Assembly (NCBI RefSeq): GCF_021496665.1 | Contig: NZ_CP071246.1 | Span: 744,001-808,000 of the forward strand | Reading direction: 5' to 3' | DNA: 64,000 bases | DNA from: Corynebacterium sp. CNCTC7651 | GTDB lineage: Bacteria; Actinomycetota; Actinomycetes; Mycobacteriales; Mycobacteriaceae | In this document: positions 1 through 8,228 of the stretch, piece by piece | Layout of the letters: each line of letters opens with the position of its first letter | How positions within the stretch are numbered: the stretch's first letter is position 1 | Translations under genes and position numbers: made by a program | Notes under the pieces: model-generated | What the model was told of the DNA's origin: nothing | What the model saw: the letters and a program-made list of their open reading frames with translations, nothing else | Databases searched by the model: none

Positions 1-742
1 CGTCTTCGTTGAAGCCTTCAGTCAACACCGCAAGGGACCACGCGGGGTTGCCCAAAAACGCTACGTCATGCTGCAGGTTATCGATTTCGCCTGATTTCGA
101 TCCGCAATCGATCCCAGAATCTAGTGCACTCGTGACCAACCGTTTCTCCTGCTGACGAAGACAATTTAAAGCGAACGCTGTGGATTCTTCACTCAGCAGT
201 GAACCGGTAGTGAGCTTATGCATTGTAGTGGCAAGGTCAAGCGCGCACGTCTCGTTAGTTAAACCATTGAGAATGGCTGATTGATCTCCAATCAATCTCT
301 GCACCCGTGTCGAGTGAAGCCCGATCTGGTGACAAACCGTATCTAGGGCAGCGCGATAATCGCCAAGTAGACCCATATTCACATTTGTGGCTTCGTTACT
401 GGACCTTGTAATCATTGCGTGGAGGCTATCGCCCAAGCCGATGGCGACTCCATCTGCTGGGTAGACAGGATCAAGATGATCTCCAGTGAGGGTAAATGGT
501 TTTCCATCGGTACCGGTGAATGTTCGAGAACACTGGACTTGATCACCAAGTTTCAGAATGCCTTGGTCAACCCTCTGAAGCACCGCGATCATCACATGGG
601 TCTTGATAGTGCTTGCGGCATAGTAGGGCTTGGTGTCGTGCCTGGCCCGTACAAGTTCTCCCTTGTCATCGATTAAGGCGAAGGAAATCGAGGGTTGAGA
701 AGAAATGTGCGGCCTTGTCCGCGGCGTTTCAGGGGAGTTCAC
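1..742 (-). CDS. class A beta-lactamase-like serine hydrolase, 3' end beyond window
   Basis: I read this by hand on the minus strand; the frame is open from a GTG at 742 to the left window edge (about 247 codons). It carries the three class A landmarks in order: S-T-I-K at residues 44-47 (nucleophile Ser and general-base Lys), an S-S-N-E-A-T box in the SDN position, and K-S-G-E in the KTG position. The usual ExxLN deacylation box is not recognisable, so it may be a DD-peptidase or esterase-like member rather than a true lactamase. No signal peptide is visible, which is odd for a family that normally works outside the membrane. The GTG lies 9 nt after the stop of the DNA repair gene and in the same frame. 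Base composition is visibly more AT-rich than the neighbours, with codons such as TTA, AAT and ACT. The family call is firm; the substrate is unknown. Confidence 0.75.
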   Translation of the reverse strand, partial: MNSPETPRTRPHISSQPSISFALIDDKGELVRARHDTKPYYAASTIKTHVMIAVLQRVDQGILKLGDQVQCSRTFTGTDGKPFTLTGDHLDPVYPADGVAIGLGDSLHAMITRSSNEATNVNMGLLGDYRAALDTVCHQIGLHSTRVQRLIGDQSAILNGLTNETCALDLATTMHKLTTGSLLSEESTAFALNCLRQQEKRLVTSALDSGIDCGSKSGEIDNLQHDVAFLGNPAWSLAVLTEGFNED

Positions 743-751
743 ACCGTCAGT

Positions 752-1858
752 CTACGGACCTTCCTGGCCAACCAGCTCAAACTCGAGCTGGTCGCTCTCG
801 CGCCCGTTCACCACAACGCTGATCGCCTGCGTGCCGGGGTAGTAGGTCCGCGTGCTGGTCAGGCGGAAAACGTGTTGCTTCTCCACGGTCAGCCGCTCGC
901 CCGGTGCGAGCGTGAACTTGCCTAATCGGAACACGCTCGGACGCCGCTGGCCGTTCTTCTTTAGAAAATGCAGGCGGTACTCGGCAAGAAGCTCCTGCTT
1001 TTCAGCGCTGGTGTTTGCCAGCGTCACCTTCAGCGTCGCCGCCTCGCCCACGGTGGCCCGGGGAGGAAATGACAGGTCCTGAACCGCGATGTATTCGCCC
1101 GCCCCGTAACCGGCGAGCGCCAGCGCCCCCGCGTCGCCGCGTTTGATCAGGGTGCGCAGGCCGCGCTCCACCATCCACGTGGCATGGGGCGCGGAGCTCG
1201 CGGCCCAGCGCCCGGCGGTTTCCAGCGCGAGCTCCGGGTGGGTGCGCGAGATGTCGTTCAGATTGTTGGCCACGGATGTGCGCACGAACAGCGACTCGTC
1301 GGCGTGGAGCTGTTCCAGCACCGGGATGATCGGGGTTGGGTCTGCAACGAACGGCGTGTGCACCCGCGCCCACGGCAGCCGCGGGCGGATGCCTTCCGAT
1401 GCCAGCCGGCGCACGTTGTGGCTTCCCGACCGCGCCCATTCGTGCACCCTTGCGAGCGTCAGCTCCGGGTAGCGCTCCAAGTACGGCCGCACTGCCCACT
1501 CGCCGGTGAACGCGCGGGTCAGGGCCTCGATGGCATCCAGGGACAGCTCCGGCTCATCGAGCCCGTACAGCTCGATGTAGCGGCTCACCGGCCAGAGGTG
1601 GAAGGCGTGGTTGAAGTAGCCTTCGCCCTCCAAAAGCTCGGGGCCAAGCCTTGCGACGATCCCTTGAACCGCCTCCCCGTACCCTTCGGGCAGGCGGTCT
1701 TTCAGCCCCTCGGCGAACACGGTGACGCGGCCGAGGATCTCCAGCTCGCCGACGCGCGGCGCGACCCAGGCCGCGTACTCCGCCCCGTCAATACCGAGCT
1801 GGTTGCCGAGCTTCTCCGCCGTCTCCGCGTTGAAGTACTCCTTCATCTTCGGGGCCAT
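752..1858 (-). CDS. DNA alkylation repair protein (HEAT-like repeats)
   Basis: A 368-residue protein with the all-helical HEAT-like layout of the AlkC/AlkD group of DNA glycosylases. The run S-V-A-N-N-L-N-D-I-S near residue 205 is typical of this family, and the C-terminal hundred residues look like an added beta-rich domain. The family binds alkylated DNA and releases N3- or N7-alkyl bases; the exact lesion is not predictable here. It lies 5 nt after ku on the same strand and is followed after 9 nt by the beta-lactamase-like gene, so it probably shares the ku transcript. That places base-damage repair beside the end-joining pair ku and ligD. Confidence 0.8.
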   Translation of the reverse strand: MAPKMKEYFNAETAEKLGNQLGIDGAEYAAWVAPRVGELEILGRVTVFAEGLKDRLPEGYGEAVQGIVARLGPELLEGEGYFNHAFHLWPVSRYIELYGLDEPELSLDAIEALTRAFTGEWAVRPYLERYPELTLARVHEWARSGSHNVRRLASEGIRPRLPWARVHTPFVADPTPIIPVLEQLHADESLFVRTSVANNLNDISRTHPELALETAGRWAASSAPHATWMVERGLRTLIKRGDAGALALAGYGAGEYIAVQDLSFPPRATVGEAATLKVTLANTSAEKQELLAEYRLHFLKKNGQRRPSVFRLGKFTLAPGERLTVEKQHVFRLTSTRTYYPGTQAISVVVNGRESDQLEFELVGQEGP

Positions 1859-1863
1859 CGGTG

Positions 1864-2709
1864 TTACGCGCTGTCCTTCTTCGCGCCCTTCTTCGAGCTC
1901 TTTTTGCCTCCGGAGCGCTTGTCCAGGGAAGCCTTGAGGGCTTCCATGAGGTCGACGACGTCGGCCTCGCTATCGTCGTCACGCTTTTGCTCCCCGAAGG
2001 TGGCTTCGGTGTCGATGGTGTCGCCTTGCTCGAACTTGGCGTCTATGAGTTTGCGCAGCTCGATCTGGCAATCGTCCTCGAACTCCTCGGGCGTGAAGTC
2101 GGAAGAGTAGGACTCCACGAGCTGGGAGGAGAGCTCGAGCTCCTTGTCCGAGATCTTCGCGCGGGATTTCACGCCCTTGAACTGGCCGTCGAAATCGAGC
2201 TCGCGGATCTCGTCGGCCCACATCATGCCCTGGAGCACGATGACCTTGCCCACTACGCGCAGCACGCCAAGGCGCGTCTTCTGGCGCAGCGCGAAGCGGA
2301 CCACGGCGGTTAAGTCCGTATCCTCGAGCGTCTGGCGCAGCAGCAGGTAGGACTTCGGTGTCTTGCCCTCCGGCGCGAGGTAGTAGGACTTTTCCAGCAT
2401 GATCGGGTCGATCTGGTCGGCGGGGACGAATTGGACAACCTCGATCTCGTCGTTGTCCGCCTCGGGGAGGCTGGCAAAGTCCTCGTCCGTCAGCACGACG
2501 GTGTCCCCGTCTTCCTCGAAAGCCTTGTCGATGTGGCTGTACTCCACCTTCTCCCCGCAGACCTCGCAGCGGCGCTCGTAGCGGATGCGGCCGCCATCCT
2601 TGTCGTGGACCTGGTGGAAGGAAATATCATGGTCCTCGGTCGCCCCGAATGCCTTGACGGGGACGTTGACAAGGCCGAAGGTGATGGAGCCGGTCCAAAT
2701 CGCGCGCAT
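1864..2709 (-). CDS. ku: Ku homodimeric DNA end-binding protein
   Basis: A 281-residue bacterial Ku. It begins M-R-A-I-W-T-G-S-I-T-F-G-L, the family's usual N-terminus, so I use the start at 2709 although the frame stays open upstream. Residues to about 250 form the Ku core ring; the tail is Lys/Ser-rich (K-K-S-S-K-K-G-A-K-K), as in actinobacterial Ku proteins, where it helps DNA and LigD contact. Ku threads onto double-strand ends and recruits LigD for non-homologous end joining. ligD is divergent across 37 bp. A TACACT hexamer ends 8 nt before the ATG, suggesting a leaderless or near-leaderless transcript. Confidence 0.95.
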   Translation of the reverse strand: MRAIWTGSITFGLVNVPVKAFGATEDHDISFHQVHDKDGGRIRYERRCEVCGEKVEYSHIDKAFEEDGDTVVLTDEDFASLPEADNDEIEVVQFVPADQIDPIMLEKSYYLAPEGKTPKSYLLLRQTLEDTDLTAVVRFALRQKTRLGVLRVVGKVIVLQGMMWADEIRELDFDGQFKGVKSRAKISDKELELSSQLVESYSSDFTPEEFEDDCQIELRKLIDAKFEQGDTIDTEATFGEQKRDDDSEADVVDLMEALKASLDKRSGGKKSSKKGAKKDSA

Positions 2710-2717
2710 AGAACGCC

Positions 2718-2739
2718 AGTGTACGGGCAAATCTAGGAT
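2718..2739. promoter_or_regulatory. overlapping divergent -10 elements of ku and ligD
   Basis: On the minus strand TACACT (2718-2723) lies 8 nt before the ku ATG; on the plus strand TAGGAT (2734-2739) lies exactly 7 nt before the ligD ATG at 2747. With only 10 bp between them, the -35 region of each promoter must fall at or within the start of the other gene. The hexamers are seen in the sequence; promoter activity is inferred. Confidence 0.5.
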
Positions 2740-2746
2740 GGCCAGC

Positions 2747-5110
2747 ATGGCAACCACAAAGGTCAGCGTCGGCGGCCGCACGCTTTCGGTGAGCAGCTTG
2801 GACAAAGTGCTCTATCCGGCAACGGGCACCACGAAAGCGGACGTGATGCGCTACTACCTCGAGGTGGCGGACGTGCTGGTGCCGCAGGTGCGCGGCAGGC
2901 CCGTGACGCGCAAACGCTGGCCGGACGGGGTGGAAGGGCAGAGCTTCTTCCGCAAGGACCTGGAAACGTCCGCGCCCAGTTGGATCCGCACCGGCGAGAT
3001 TCAGCACAAGACCTCCACGAATGCGTATCCGCTTATCGACGGTCCCGAGACCCTCGCCTGGCTCGCCCAAGTGGCTGCCCTGGAATTGCACACCCCGCAG
3101 TGGCGGTTCGGCCCGGACGGTAAGCAGGGGAACCCGGACCGGCTGGTGCTGGACTTAGACCCGGGCGAGGGTGTGACTATGCCCCAGATCGCGGAGGTGG
3201 CGCTATGGTGCCGCGAGATTCTGGAGGGCATGGGGCTGACCAGCGTGCCGGTGACCTCCGGGTCCAAGGGCATCCATCTCTACGCGGGCCTGGACGGGAC
3301 CAGCGATGCCGCGGCCGTAAGCAGCGTGGCCAAGGCGTTGGCGCAGGCGCTGGAAGAAGAGCACCCGGGCCGCGTCACCGCCACCATGCGCAAGACCGAG
3401 CGGGCGGGCAAGGTGTTTCTGGATTGGAGCCAGAACAACGGCAAGAAGACCACGGTCAGCCCCTATTCATTGCGCGGCCGCGCCCGCCCAACCGTGGCCG
3501 CGCCGCGAACGTGGGAGGAGATCGCGGACCCGGATCTGCGCCACCTCGAGTTCGAAGAAGTGATTGAGCGGGTGGCGGACGGGTTGGACCCCATCGCCGC
3601 GCTGGGTGCGCCCGGTGCTCCCGCCGACGCATCTGCAGCACCCACCGACCGGCTGACCAAGTACCGCTCCATGCGCGACGCCACCAAGACGGGCGAGCCA
3701 GTGCCGGACGCAGCCCCGCAGCCGCGCGAGGGGGAGCCGATCTTTGTCATCGGGGAGCACGACGCCACCCGCCTGCACTGGGACTTCCGCCTGGAGCACG
3801 AGGGCGTGCTGGTCTCCTGGGCGGTGCCGAAGGGCCCGCCGCTGGACCCGGAGCTCAACCGCCTTGCGGTGCAGACGGAGGACCACCCGTACGAGTACGC
3901 CTGGTTCGAAGGCACCATCCCCAAGGGCCAGTACGGCGCGGGCAACGTGAAAATCTGGGATATCGGTACCTGCGAAATCGAGAAGTGGCGAGACGACGAG
4001 GTGATCGCGGTGCTCTACGGGCGTGCGGGCGGCGGCTTGGGCGGCGTACCGCGCCGCTACGCGCTGATCCGCACGGAGGGGGAGAACTGGCTGCTGAAAT
4101 TCATGAAGCGCCAGCCGCCGGCCGAGCCCCACGGGCGGCCCGAGCCCGAGGCGCCTGGTGCCACTGAGGCTTCTGGGGGGCGGGCGGAAGCAGACGTCGA
4201 CAAGCATGAGCCCCCGGCCCCGATGCTGGCTACGGCGGCGACGGAGGCGGACATCCGGCTGGCGGTGCAGGACGGCGCGACGCTCGCGTACGAGATGAAG
4301 TGGGACGGCTACCGCATCATCGCGGACGCATCCGCCGACACGATTCGCCTGATCAGCCGCGGCGGGAAGGACTACACGTCGCTGTTCCCGCAGCTTGAGC
4401 TCCCGCTTGACGACGCCACCTTTGACGGCGAACTGGTCGCCCTCGACGCGGACGGGAAACCGAACTTCTCGCTGCTGCACGCGGCGGACAAGCACGGCGA
4501 TGCGGGGGATGTGCAGCTGCGGTACATGGTGTTCGACCTGCTGCGGGTGGGGGAGAGGGACCTCACGGCCGAGCCGTACGACGCGCGCCGGGCGGAGCTG
4601 GAAGCGCTTTCGGAGACAGACACCGCCGCGATCCCGCCGGCGTTTCGCGGGGCGTTCAAAGCGGCGTGGTCGGTGGCGGGGGAGATGGGGTTGGAAGGTG
4701 TCGTGGCAAAGCACACCAGCTCCCCGTACGTGTCCGGGCGCAGCCGGAGCTGGCTGAAGGTGAAGCGCGCGTTGCACCAGGAAGTTGTGGTGGTGGGCGT
4801 GCGCGAGGGGAAATCGCTCCTGGTCGCGGTACCGAACGAGGACGGGGAGCTGACCTACGCCGGGCGCGTGGGCACGGGGTTTTCGTCGGGGCAGCTCGCC
4901 GAGATCGAGCGGGAGCTGGGGCGCATCAAGCGCAAAACCCCGCCCGTCGAGGTGCCGGCGGAAGACGCGAAAGACGCGTGGTGGGTCACCCCGAAACGGG
5001 TGGCCGAGGTGGCGTTGGCGGGCGCGACGGGCGGGGGCAAGGTGCGGCAGGCGTCGTGGCGCGGGTGGCGCGACGACAAATCGCCCGACGACGTCCGCTG
5101 GGAGGTGTAG
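2747..5110 (+). CDS. ligD: multifunctional NHEJ ATP-dependent DNA ligase D
   Basis: A 787-residue LigD with the mycobacterial domain order polymerase - 3' phosphoesterase - ligase. Residues 1 to about 300 are the primase-like polymerase (D-L-D-P-G and S-G-S-K-G motifs). The phosphoesterase follows at about 330-480, with H-x-x-T-R-L-H-W-D-F-R-L and K-G-Q-Y-G-A-G. The ligase domain starts near 490 with the adenylation motif K-W-D-G, Lys at residue 518. It fills, trims and seals broken ends held by Ku. I choose the ATG at 2747 over 2738 because TAGGAT lies 7 nt before it. The linker before the ligase domain holds V-D-K-H-E from residue 484, encoded by a C variant of the dispersed 11-mer; two other unrelated proteins in the window carry the same peptide. 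Confidence 0.95.
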   Translation: MATTKVSVGGRTLSVSSLDKVLYPATGTTKADVMRYYLEVADVLVPQVRGRPVTRKRWPDGVEGQSFFRKDLETSAPSWIRTGEIQHKTSTNAYPLIDGPETLAWLAQVAALELHTPQWRFGPDGKQGNPDRLVLDLDPGEGVTMPQIAEVALWCREILEGMGLTSVPVTSGSKGIHLYAGLDGTSDAAAVSSVAKALAQALEEEHPGRVTATMRKTERAGKVFLDWSQNNGKKTTVSPYSLRGRARPTVAAPRTWEEIADPDLRHLEFEEVIERVADGLDPIAALGAPGAPADASAAPTDRLTKYRSMRDATKTGEPVPDAAPQPREGEPIFVIGEHDATRLHWDFRLEHEGVLVSWAVPKGPPLDPELNRLAVQTEDHPYEYAWFEGTIPKGQYGAGNVKIWDIGTCEIEKWRDDEVIAVLYGRAGGGLGGVPRRYALIRTEGENWLLKFMKRQPPAEPHGRPEPEAPGATEASGGRAEADVDKHEPPAPMLATAATEADIRLAVQDGATLAYEMKWDGYRIIADASADTIRLISRGGKDYTSLFPQLELPLDDATFDGELVALDADGKPNFSLLHAADKHGDAGDVQLRYMVFDLLRVGERDLTAEPYDARRAELEALSETDTAAIPPAFRGAFKAAWSVAGEMGLEGVVAKHTSSPYVSGRSRSWLKVKRALHQEVVVVGVREGKSLLVAVPNEDGELTYAGRVGTGFSSGQLAEIERELGRIKRKTPPVEVPAEDAKDAWWVTPKRVAEVALAGATGGGKVRQASWRGWRDDKSPDDVRWEV

Positions 5111-5138
5111 CGGCTACTTCTTCCGCCTACTTTTCGAT

Positions 5139-5342
5139 TTACTTCTCAATGGTGGGGTGGTCGCCCTCATCCTCCTGGGAGATCTCGTACGTCAGCTGCG
5201 CATCCTCAACGCCGTCCTCTGCCTCCTCGCCGTAGCCCAGGGCGGAGCCGGTGTCCTGCGCGAACTGGTCCTCATCGTGGTCGACCGGCTTGTTGGTGCT
5301 GCCATCGGTGGTGTAGCCGGGCTTTGCGGGATCGTTCTGCAT
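5139..5342 (-). CDS. small acidic hypothetical protein
   Basis: A 67-residue, strongly acidic and hydrophilic protein (many Asp/Glu, Asp-His-Asp-Glu-Asp near the middle) with no membrane segment or cysteine. A GGAGG ribosome site 8 nt upstream of the ATG at 5342 supports the start, and an AT-rich stretch (TTATTAA) further up could be its -10. It sits between the end of ligD (convergent, 28 nt away) and the divergent MFS gene. No function is recognisable. Confidence 0.65.
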   Translation of the reverse strand: MQNDPAKPGYTTDGSTNKPVDHDEDQFAQDTGSALGYGEEAEDGVEDAQLTYEISQEDEGDHPTIEK

Positions 5343-5472
5343 GGCGGTGGCCTCCAGGTTTCATCTTGGTTAATAAATGGTGCACCCGATAGTAGCGCGG
5401 GACTTTGAGGTGCCTCGGGCGGTGCTACGTTGGGAAGTGATACACCTCGCACAACGTAAGGAACTGTGCCCC

Positions 5473-6923
5473 ATGTCTACAGCCACAGGCGCGGGCCCGA
5501 AAGGCACCGACACCGCCGGGAAAATGCCCGGTGCCCACAAGCGCACCGCACTCGGCGCGGCGATCTCGGAGATCGGCTTCGCCGTCACGCTCACGGGTCT
5601 GAGCTTTTTCACCCCGATGGTGCTGAAGGACTTCCCGGAGTTCACCACCTCGAGCTTTCTGATCTACTACACCATCTACGGCTTCGCCTCCGCGTTCACA
5701 ATGCTGGCGGCGGCCCAGCTCATAGACAAGCTCAAAGCGCAGGGCCTGATGATCATCGGCGGCGCAATCGCCACCGCGGGCCTGGCGCTGTTCGCGTTCT
5801 CCCAGTCGCTGTGGATGTTCTACTCATCGGCGGCGCAATCGCCACCGCGGGCCTGGCGCTGTTCGCGTTCTCCCAGTCGCTGTGGATGTTCTACCTCGCC
5901 GGCCTAATCATCGGCGTGGGCGTGGGCCTATCCGTGCAGTACGTGCCGGTGGTGGTGATCAACCGCTGGTTCATTGAGAAACGCGGCACCGTGCTGGGTG
6001 CGGTGCTCGCCGGCTCCGGCGTGGGCGGCGTGATCCTGGGCTTCCTCGTGCCGCCGCTGATGGGCTCCATCGGGTGGCGCAGCACCATGCTGGTGCTGGC
6101 CGGCATTATGGCCGCAGCGACGATTCTGCCCGGCCTGTTCATGATCCGGAACAACCCGGAGGATCAGGGGCTGAGCCCGTACGGCGCCCCGCCGGCGGAC
6201 AAGATGAGGACCACGGCGAAGGACGAGTGGGAGCCGGGCCTGCCGCAGGAGCAGGCGCTGAAGTCCCCGTGGTTCTGGGTGCTGCTGGCCTCCCTGGCCA
6301 TCTTCGGCATCACCTACGGCATGACGCAGCACCTGGTGAACTACCTGAACTCCGCGCCGTGGGGCATGGCGGTGAGCCCGCAGCTCATCTCCACCATCGT
6401 GGTGCTGGCCACCGTGCTGCTCATCCCGTACAAGCCGGCGCTGGGCTGGGTTGTGGACAAGATCGGTCTGGAGAAGGCGCTGGTGCTGTGCTTCACCATC
6501 GCGTCCATCGGCTTTGTCATCTTCGCGTTCGCCCGCAGCCCGTGGGTGTTCATCGCCTCGATGTTCCTGGTTGCCGTTGGCCTGGCCACCGGTACGGTCA
6601 CCCCGCCGCTGATCGGCGAGCGCGCGTTTGGCCAGCGCGACTTTTCCAAGCTGTGGGGCATCCTGGGCATGGCGTACCCGATCGGCCTTTCAGTCGGTGC
6701 GTCACTGTGGGGCCTCATCCCGGACCTCACCGGCACCTATTTCTGGGGCTTCGTGGGCGTGCCGGTGGTCACCGCCATCTACGTCATCGGCTTCCTGGTG
6801 GTCATCCGCCGGTCCCGCAACCTGTGGGTACCGGAGGCGGAGGCGCACTTGGAGAACATGGTGGGCCGTGGCGAGGTCTCGCCCGCCGAAGCCAAGGCGA
6901 TTGCCGAGGACGTCGAAGAATAG
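5473..6923 (+). pseudogene. MFS transporter disrupted by a 71 bp tandem duplication
   Basis: The N-terminal part reads in one frame from the ATG at 5473 (AAGGA upstream) and the rest in another frame to the TAG at 6921-6923. The break is an exact 71 bp tandem duplication, 5753-5823 and 5824-5894; since 71 is not a multiple of 3 the frame shifts. Removing one copy restores a continuous protein of about 459 residues with roughly 12 membrane helices and the usual R-x-G-x-x-x-G-type loop (K-R-G-T-V-L-G). It belongs to the major facilitator superfamily; the substrate is unknown, and a resemblance to oxalate/formate-type carriers is only an impression. As written the gene would give a truncated product. 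Confidence 0.85.
5753..5894 (+). repeat. 71 bp exact tandem duplication
   Basis: Two adjacent identical 71 bp copies (5753-5823, 5824-5894) inside the MFS gene, both coding for the same stretch around F-A-F-S-Q-S-L-W-M-F-Y when read in the proper frame. It causes a frameshift. Confidence 0.95.
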
Positions 6924-7426
6924 TGGCAGGCTCCCCGGAAAACATTCTGCTTCGCGTGACGACGGAGCAGGAACATGCCATCCGGGACATCTACCGCGCC
7001 CTTGCCGCCCGCGGCCTGCCGGAGCAGCACCAGCGCCCGCGAATCTCGGTGACGTTCGCGCCGACGATGGACCGCCGCGTGGTGGGGGAGGCGGCGGTGA
7101 CCCTGCCGCCGTGTATGCCGGCTACGCTCCGCCGCGTGGGCACCGTTGTCTTTGGCACGAAGTCGAAGCAGACCGTCGCCTGGCTCTTGGAGGCGCCCGA
7201 GGAGCTAGAGCTTGCTTCACGACGGTTGAGTGCAATGAACCCGGACGGCTGCGGCGACCGTTGGATCCCGCACCTCACCATGGGGCTGCGTATCCCGAAG
7301 GCGATCGTGCCCGCCTACATCGAGGCGCTCGCCGAGGTCACCTCGCCGCACTTCAACGAACTCACCGCCGAGCGCGCCGCGTTCTACCAGCCGAGCCTGG
7401 GCGCGGAACTGAAATTCTCAGGCTGA
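6923..7426 (+). CDS. 2'-5' RNA ligase-like superfamily protein
   Basis: A 167-residue protein starting at a GTG whose G is the last base of the MFS stop codon (TAGTG), so it is translationally coupled to the upstream transporter. It has one clear H-x-T-x box, P-H-L-T-M-G, in the C-terminal half, as in 2H phosphoesterases and 2'-5' RNA ligase-like proteins. The expected first H-x-T is replaced by R-I-S-V-T, so the catalytic pair appears incomplete. I assign the superfamily with moderate confidence and do not predict an activity. Confidence 0.6.
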   Translation: MAGSPENILLRVTTEQEHAIRDIYRALAARGLPEQHQRPRISVTFAPTMDRRVVGEAAVTLPPCMPATLRRVGTVVFGTKSKQTVAWLLEAPEELELASRRLSAMNPDGCGDRWIPHLTMGLRIPKAIVPAYIEALAEVTSPHFNELTAERAAFYQPSLGAELKFSG

Positions 7427-7430
7427 AGTT

Positions 7431-8228
7431 CTAGTCGTGGTTGGGTGCGGCGCCGTCAATGAGCTCTGCACCGTCGCGCCACTGCGCGTCTGCGCTGGCC
7501 AGCGCGTGGTCGAACGTCAAGGGCGCGTCCGAGGCGGCGACCACCACGTTGCCGTACGCCCGCCCGTCCAGCATGGCGGCGGGGGCGGCGGCTGCGGTGT
7601 GTCGAAAGAGCGTCGATAAGCCAGCGAGCTCCGCTCGCGTGACGGGGAGCCCGGCGCGGTCCCCGATGTTGGCCACGAAGAGCCCGCCCGCGGCGAGTGC
7701 GCGGCGCACGGCGCGGAAGTACTCCACCGTGGTCAGCGGGCGCGGCGTGGTGGGGCCGGCGAAGACGTCGCGCACGATCACATCCGTGGAGCCCGGCACA
7801 AGCGCGTGCGTGAACGCGCGGGCCTCGGCGACGGTGATCTGCACCGGCGGGTCGAACGCCCAGCGCACCAGGCGGGCGAGACCGCGGTCCACCTCCACGG
7901 CCGTGTTGCTGCTTTCCCAGCGGTGCGCGACGTAGGCGGGCAGCGCGCAACCGGCGGCGCCTAGGTGGACGGCGGTGAACGGCTCGGCGAGGGCGTGGCC
8001 TGAGATGAAGCCGGCGATCCAGCGCATGTAGTCGTACTCCAACACCTCCGGCGCGCCGGGCACGACGTAGGAGGACGGGACGCGGTTGACCTCCAGGATG
8101 TACGCGCCGTCGCGCTGCGGGTCGGCGACGATAGCGGCCTCGCCCGTGTCGATCGGGTACGTGCCCGCGATGCGCTTCTTCGCGGCGCGGGGCTTGCGCC
8201 CGCCGGAGGTGCCGCCTAGTTGTTCCAT
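7431..8228 (-). CDS. spermidine synthase-like SAM-binding protein
   Basis: A 265-residue Rossmann-fold protein resembling actinobacterial spermidine synthase-like methyltransferases. V-H-L-G-A-A-G-C-A-L near residue 88 fills the nucleotide-binding loop position, followed by V-E-V-D at the acidic end of strand 2 and D-V-I-V-R-D-V-F-A-G near residue 150. The short Lys/Arg-rich start suggests a cytosolic protein. It overlaps the 3' end of the second MFS gene by 13 nt on the same strand, so they were probably one operon. Whether it binds polyamine or S-adenosylmethionine cannot be told. Confidence 0.65.
   Translation of the reverse strand: MEQLGGTSGGRKPRAAKKRIAGTYPIDTGEAAIVADPQRDGAYILEVNRVPSSYVVPGAPEVLEYDYMRWIAGFISGHALAEPFTAVHLGAAGCALPAYVAHRWESSNTAVEVDRGLARLVRWAFDPPVQITVAEARAFTHALVPGSTDVIVRDVFAGPTTPRPLTTVEYFRAVRRALAAGGLFVANIGDRAGLPVTRAELAGLSTLFRHTAAAAPAAMLDGRAYGNVVVAASDAPLTFDHALASADAQWRDGAELIDGAAPNHD

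Noticed and set aside
419..676. Short plus-strand frame in the first kilobase
   Set aside because: It lies opposite the beta-lactamase-like gene, which has ordered catalytic motifs on the minus strand.
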